From positions 4,455,001 to 4,519,000 of the forward strand of contig NZ_CP119677.1 of NCBI RefSeq assembly GCF_029318685.1: a stretch of DNA of 64,000 bases. Reading direction: 5' to 3'. The translations under genes and the position numbers were made by a program. Positions 59,852 through 64,000 of this stretch are shown here, in pieces. The first letter of the stretch is position 1. The number at the start of each line of letters is the position of its first letter. The notes beneath the pieces are model-generated. The model searched no databases. It was not told the DNA's origin and saw only the letters and a program-made list of their open reading frames with translations. This DNA is from Ruminiclostridium papyrosolvens DSM 2782. GTDB taxonomy: Bacteria > Bacillota > Clostridia > Acetivibrionales > DSM-1351.

Positions 59852-62266
59852 CTATAATGGTTTCCAAATTTTAGAAACCATAACCATCATGTCATCTATG
59901 GGCTCTTTATCTTTACAACGGCTTAATGCTTCCTCCATAAGATCATCTGCAATTTTTTGAGGATTCTTGCTTGTCATTTGCGAAATAACATTTTGAACCT
60001 CTGTAATGCTATCATCGCTGCTTTTAAAGGAGTCCACTATTCCGTCGGACACCATTACGATGTACTCCCCGCTATTAACATTTTTGTGAATGAGTTCCAG
60101 TTCAACATTGCTCAATATTCCTGCCGGAAGAGAAGCAGCCCTGATTGTCTCCACATAGTCCTCCCTTTTGATAAAAGTAGGAGCGGCCCCCACCTTTACA
60201 AATTCCACTTCTCCGTCATATAAATCCACAACGGAAATATCAATAGTAGCAAAGGTTTCATCATTTGATTTAAGAACAAGAATAGAATTTATCAGTTTCA
60301 CTGTTGTATCCTTGTCAAAACCCGATTCCATAAACTGTTCAATAAGATTCACCGTTGCCTTGCTTTGTAGACACGCTTTGTGGCCTGTGCCCATTCCATC
60401 GCTTAAAGCTGCAATATATTTACCGTCACCACTGTTAAGAAATGTATAATTATCTCCCGACACATGCTTTTCATCTTTTGCAACTCTGGCCACACCCGTT
60501 ACTATCTTGAATATTTCTTCCTTAACAAGCTTTATACTGCACATGTCCGTTTTTGTATTAAGCCCGCAGTCACTTCCGTTCTTCACCATTTTGTAGCCAA
60601 TAACATCGGACACAGCTTTTTCTACACAACCTATACAGCTTCGTTTTCCTCCACAGCCTTTGTATGATAATACAATTTCATAGTTTCCGTTTTTGTTCTC
60701 ATATACAACTGCTTCCACATTGCGTAAGCCTTTTTTGGTAAGCTCCAGAAGTATATTGTTTTCAATATCCTCTTTAAAAATAATATTGGTATTCAATTCT
60801 ACTGCCAGATTGGCAATAATTGTAGACATGCTCCTCATTTGCTGGGAAACAAGGCCTCTGCTTTCACTGATTCTGCTTCTCCAAACCATATCAACCTTAA
60901 ACAGCTCATAAGTATAATTTACAGCCTTTACAAAGTCGTCTACGCGCTCACATCTATCCAGAAAGTACTGTGGGATATCCTGCTGTTCAATCCAACCCTT
61001 GCAGTCCAGTTTCTCAACTATTTTGAAAAGAATTTGGTAAGTATTACAGAAATTCTGCTCCCAGCAATGGCTGCAAAGACTGCAATCCTTACAAACCCGG
61101 TCCGCAACTCTGTCAAAAATAGCAGTTATGTCATGCTTTTCGGTAATTGACCTTGTTTCAGATATTTCATCAAAGGTTTTAGCCATTTCACCAAAGGCTT
61201 TTGAAAATTTGTTCAGCTTTTCTACAGTAAGCTCTTTGATTCTCATACTGTAACCTTTTTTGTCCCCTCTGTCTGCCAGTGCTTTATTAAATTTGTTTAC
61301 AACAATATCCGTTACTTTATTTGGTATCAACATAAATAAAATAATTGCTACAATTATTTCATACAGATATATGAGGACTTCCGTAGACCCGTTGGTATAA
61401 AACGTTAAAACTGCATTTCCCATCAAAACGCCCAGACATGAGCCAACTTTCCCCATCTTTCTCAAAATTCCTGAAAGTAAACCGCAAAAAGCATATGATG
61501 AGACCATAACCGGTGAAGAATTCGACGAAATACTTATTACCGTTCCAACAATTACGCCTATGGCAGCTCCGTTTCCTGCCCCGGTTCTATAGCTGAATAC
61601 TAAAATTACGAGAATGCACAGGATATTTCTCAGACTAATCCCAAGTAAAGCCCATGTACCCAGTCCTCCAATAGAAAGTGCGCAGGCTATTGCTATACTT
61701 AAGACCTCTTCGTTAGTCAGAACATGCCTCTTAGATGTGCTTCCCATTACGTCAAGGACGTTTTTAAATACAAATACCAGTGCAAAAATCAGGAACCCGT
61801 TCAGAAGGGATTTTAAAATATCATACAAAAGAAAACCCTGGAGATATGTAATAAGAATTTCAGGTATCAGCACTCCTGCAAATGCTGTTATAGCTGTTCT
61901 CAGAGATGAGCCCACGCTTTTTTTAAAGGGAATATTCATGGCATTAAACAGCAGCATGGAAACAGCGGCAGTATATATCTGAACTGTAGCTCCCGAAGTC
62001 AGCATCCCTGCAATTATTGCAAGTGCAATTAAAATCCTGCTCAGATTCAATCCAAGAGTAGCGGCATACAAAGCTATGCCAAACGGCATCAAACCACCCA
62101 TCAAGGATATCCTGCCCAGCAAAAATGCAGCCGGAATTACAATCAGATTTAATTTATTAGCCCTGTTCAAATAGTCAAGCAATGCTGCTGTTTTTGAACT
62201 GCTGTTTTTGTGAAGTTTTTCTCTGAACTCACCTAGATTATTGTATGGAAGTGTTTCTGTTTTCAA
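59852..62266 (-). CDS. spoIIE: Stage II sporulation protein E
   Basis: An 804-residue SpoIIE. About ten N-terminal membrane helices (residues about 40-320) are followed by a regulatory segment (about 330-560, including the Cys cluster CKDCSLCSHCWEQNFC), and a C-terminal PP2C phosphatase domain with KHVSGDNYTFLNSGDGKYIAALSDGMGTGHKA and VSDGIVDSF, the manganese-binding aspartates. It dephosphorylates SpoIIAA to activate sigma-F in the forespore and acts with FtsZ at the polar septum. The start is a TTG with GGGGGG at 8 bases. The region upstream holds a nested inverted repeat. Confidence 0.96.
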   Translation of the reverse strand: MKTETLPYNNLGEFREKLHKNSSSKTAALLDYLNRANKLNLIVIPAAFLLGRISLMGGLMPFGIALYAATLGLNLSRILIALAIIAGMLTSGATVQIYTAAVSMLLFNAMNIPFKKSVGSSLRTAITAFAGVLIPEILITYLQGFLLYDILKSLLNGFLIFALVFVFKNVLDVMGSTSKRHVLTNEEVLSIAIACALSIGGLGTWALLGISLRNILCILVILVFSYRTGAGNGAAIGVIVGTVISISSNSSPVMVSSYAFCGLLSGILRKMGKVGSCLGVLMGNAVLTFYTNGSTEVLIYLYEIIVAIILFMLIPNKVTDIVVNKFNKALADRGDKKGYSMRIKELTVEKLNKFSKAFGEMAKTFDEISETRSITEKHDITAIFDRVADRVCKDCSLCSHCWEQNFCNTYQILFKIVEKLDCKGWIEQQDIPQYFLDRCERVDDFVKAVNYTYELFKVDMVWRSRISESRGLVSQQMRSMSTIIANLAVELNTNIIFKEDIENNILLELTKKGLRNVEAVVYENKNGNYEIVLSYKGCGGKRSCIGCVEKAVSDVIGYKMVKNGSDCGLNTKTDMCSIKLVKEEIFKIVTGVARVAKDEKHVSGDNYTFLNSGDGKYIAALSDGMGTGHKACLQSKATVNLIEQFMESGFDKDTTVKLINSILVLKSNDETFATIDISVVDLYDGEVEFVKVGAAPTFIKREDYVETIRAASLPAGILSNVELELIHKNVNSGEYIVMVSDGIVDSFKSSDDSITEVQNVISQMTSKNPQKIADDLMEEALSRCKDKEPIDDMMVMVSKIWKPL

Positions 62267-62367
62267 TTTAGTGACCCCCCGCCTTTTATCTTCTGTGTGA
62301 TTACCCGGTTACAGCACGCAGGATTGATTATAAGGCAGGAGTATAAAAATATTTGTCACTTTTGGTA

Positions 62368-62447
62368 CTTAGGAAATAAGATATTTTAGACAGTTATTTT
62401 CAAAATATCTTACTTTTATAACATCAATTAAAGTATATTTTCCTAAG
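62368..62447. repeat. Nested inverted repeats between pncB and spoIIE
   Basis: Outer arms CTTAGGAAA (62368-62376) and TTTCCTAAG (62439-62447) enclose inner arms AAGATATTTT (62378-62387) and AAAATATCTT (62402-62411). It could be a regulatory dyad in the spoIIE promoter region or part of the pncB terminator. A 0A-box-like TTTGTCACT at 62352-62360 (7 of 9) lies close by. Confidence 0.45.
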
Positions 62448-62505
62448 AACAACTTTAAGTAAAACATAAATAATTACTTTTTTAAGTTATTCATGTCGAA
62501 AACTT

Positions 62506-63945
62506 CTATCTGTTATCTTCAATAAGTTTATGCTTAATATCCCAAAGTCTTTGAGATAGGTCTACATAATATTCATGCGGAAACTCAAACCGCTTTACTT
62601 CATCCCAAAGAGAATCAATTTGCTCCTTGCAGTAATTTCTGGTTTCTCGGATTGTAGGAACCTTATACACTTTTTTGCCCTCTATAAATATGGGTACTAA
62701 AAGTTCCTTTGCAGTAAAATCAGTAATTGTCTTACGCTTCCATGTAGCTTCGGGATCAAAAAGCTCTAATTCCTTTGTTTGGTCTATTGTTTCATCATAT
62801 ACACAAAGTTGGTCTGCAATAGCTTTGCCGGTTTCATTTTCAAATAGGCGATAAACCTTTTTAAAGTGGGGATTGGTTATCTTTGTTACATTTTCACTTA
62901 GTTTTATCTTTGGAATAACTTCACCGTTTTCACCTTCAATAGCACATAGCTTGTAAACACCGCCGAATACAGGCTCACTTTTGGAAGTTATCAGCCGTTC
63001 TCCTACCCCAAAAATATCAATACATGCCCCCTGTGAAATCAAATCACTGATTATATATTCATCAAGAGCATTTGAGGCTACTATTTTACATTCGGTAAGC
63101 CCTGCTTTATCAAGTATTTCTCTGGCTTTCCTTGACAAATACGTCATGTCTCCTGAGTCCAGACGGATTGCACATTTTGTGATACCCCGAGGAAGGAGCA
63201 CTTCCTTAAACGCACGTATGGCATTAGGAACTCCGCTTTTAAGCACATTATACGTGTCAACCAGAAGGGTACTGTTATTGGGGTAGAGTTCACAATAGGT
63301 CTTAAAAGCCTCATATTCACTGTCAAACATTTGAATCCACGAATGCGCCATTGTTCCGCCTGCCGGTACACCGTATAGTTTGTCCGTCATAGCACATGCT
63401 GTACCTTCGCAGCCTGCAATGAAGGCAGCCCTTGCTCCAAGTACGGCACCATCTGCCCCTTGTGCCCTTCTGGAGCCGAATTCCAGAACTGTTCTACCTC
63501 TGGCTGCCCGAACTATACGGTTGGCCTTAGTAGCAATAAGGGATTGATGATTAATCGAGAGAAGTATAAAAGTCTCAATTATCTGGGCTTCAATAACGGG
63601 AGCTTTAACAGTTATAATGGGTTCATTCGGAAAAACAGGGGTTCCCTCGGGAACTGCATATATGTCTCCTGTGAACCTGAAGTTTGACAGATACTCCAAA
63701 AAGCTGTCTGAAAACATATTCAGGTCTTTTAAATATTTTACGTCATCTTTTGAAAATCGCAGGTTTTCAATATATTCAATAACCTGTTCAAGACCGGCAG
63801 CAATAGCAAAACCGCCTCCATCAGGTACTTTTCTGAAAAAAACATCAAAGTATGCTATTTTGTCGCAAAAACCATTTATAAAATAGCCGTTGCTCATTGT
63901 AAGCTCATAGAAATCACATAAAAGAGCGTAAGTTTCATCAGTCAT
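62506..63945 (-). CDS. pncB: Nicotinate phosphoribosyltransferase
   Basis: A 479-residue enzyme converting nicotinate and PRPP to nicotinate mononucleotide in NAD salvage. Recognisable parts are LLCDFYELTMSNGYF at the N terminus, FRKVPDGGGFAIAAGLEQVIEYI, LEFGSRRAQGADGAV, GTMAHSWIQMF with the conserved histidine region, LLVDTYNVLKSG and IRLDSGDMTYLSRKAREIL. The ATG at 63945 follows GGAGG at 11 bases; the longer frame starts within that site. It is transcribed leftward toward spoIIE; nothing else is visible between 63946 and the window end. Confidence 0.95.
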   Translation of the reverse strand: MTDETYALLCDFYELTMSNGYFINGFCDKIAYFDVFFRKVPDGGGFAIAAGLEQVIEYIENLRFSKDDVKYLKDLNMFSDSFLEYLSNFRFTGDIYAVPEGTPVFPNEPIITVKAPVIEAQIIETFILLSINHQSLIATKANRIVRAARGRTVLEFGSRRAQGADGAVLGARAAFIAGCEGTACAMTDKLYGVPAGGTMAHSWIQMFDSEYEAFKTYCELYPNNSTLLVDTYNVLKSGVPNAIRAFKEVLLPRGITKCAIRLDSGDMTYLSRKAREILDKAGLTECKIVASNALDEYIISDLISQGACIDIFGVGERLITSKSEPVFGGVYKLCAIEGENGEVIPKIKLSENVTKITNPHFKKVYRLFENETGKAIADQLCVYDETIDQTKELELFDPEATWKRKTITDFTAKELLVPIFIEGKKVYKVPTIRETRNYCKEQIDSLWDEVKRFEFPHEYYVDLSQRLWDIKHKLIEDNR

Positions 63946-64000
63946 GATTGTACAATCCTCCATATATTAATGCAAATTAGTATTTTACATATAAAAATCT

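Noticed and set aside
1-64000. CRISPR arrays, rRNA genes and riboswitches
   Set aside because: No regularly spaced short repeats and no rRNA sequence were seen. Leader regions of the csp, cooS, wecC and argC genes were read for known riboswitch cores and none was recognised.

Overview
The window reads as the chromosome of an anaerobic, spore-forming, low-GC Gram-positive clostridium, most likely a mesophilic Ruminiclostridium (cluster III, cellulolytic group). The evidence is the A+T-rich sequence, strong GGAGG ribosome sites, sporulation genes (spoIIE, a spoVB-like flippase, an alpha/beta SASP, a SPOCS/DUF3794 protein), a Ni-dependent CO dehydrogenase and clostridial gene orders such as ftsE-ftsX-M23-ctp and ndoAI-ndoA beside alr. 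The species call is an inference from gene content.

Layout. 1-8729 is mostly minus strand: the 5' part of hslO, a cold-shock gene, a methyltransferase, an overlooked SASP gene, the division/cell-wall operon ftsE-ftsX-M23-ctp, a CdaR-like regulator and an MFS transporter. 8902-11156 is a compact plus-strand four-gene cassette of unknown function (a GyrI-like-fold protein, two DUF2589-like paralogues, and a protein with GIY-YIG nuclease hallmarks), closed by a strong terminator. This is the best candidate for an undescribed system. 11225-12343 is a shared sugar-ABC ATPase. 12512-21830 is the arginine/carbamoyl-phosphate block: argC-argB and argD-carA-carB-argF-GNAT, each led by a near-identical promoter with tandem ARG-box-like sites. 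21840-33530 holds the SPOCS protein, a lone cooS with an altered D-cluster motif, YitT and TagA proteins, a membrane FAD oxidoreductase, and the alr/ndoAI-ndoA/nnr group.

33718-38890 is a glycan-synthesis cluster (UDP-ManNAc dehydrogenase, GT4, DUF4330, membrane protein, O-antigen-ligase-like protein). It ends at a 314-bp imperfect inverted repeat that resembles a MITE. 39227-49436 carries a PadR/SEDS pair, a GT39 protein, nudC, hsp20 behind two CtsR-type boxes, the spoVB-like gene, two peptidoglycan hydrolases, dusB and a methyltransferase.

49894-57164 is an accessory insertion. An intact tRNA-Arg(CCG) with 438 bp of adjoining sequence lies at one end. A copy lacking the tRNA 5' end lies at the other, about 97% identical by eye. 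This is the geometry of a single-crossover (Campbell-type) integration. Inside are a truncated phage holin, a DUF4177 fragment, an unknown secreted protein and a GtrB-like glycosyltransferase/GT39/acyltransferase operon that looks like a surface-glycan modification cassette. No integrase is visible. 57276-63945 returns to core genes: amj, membrane proteins, spoIIE and pncB.
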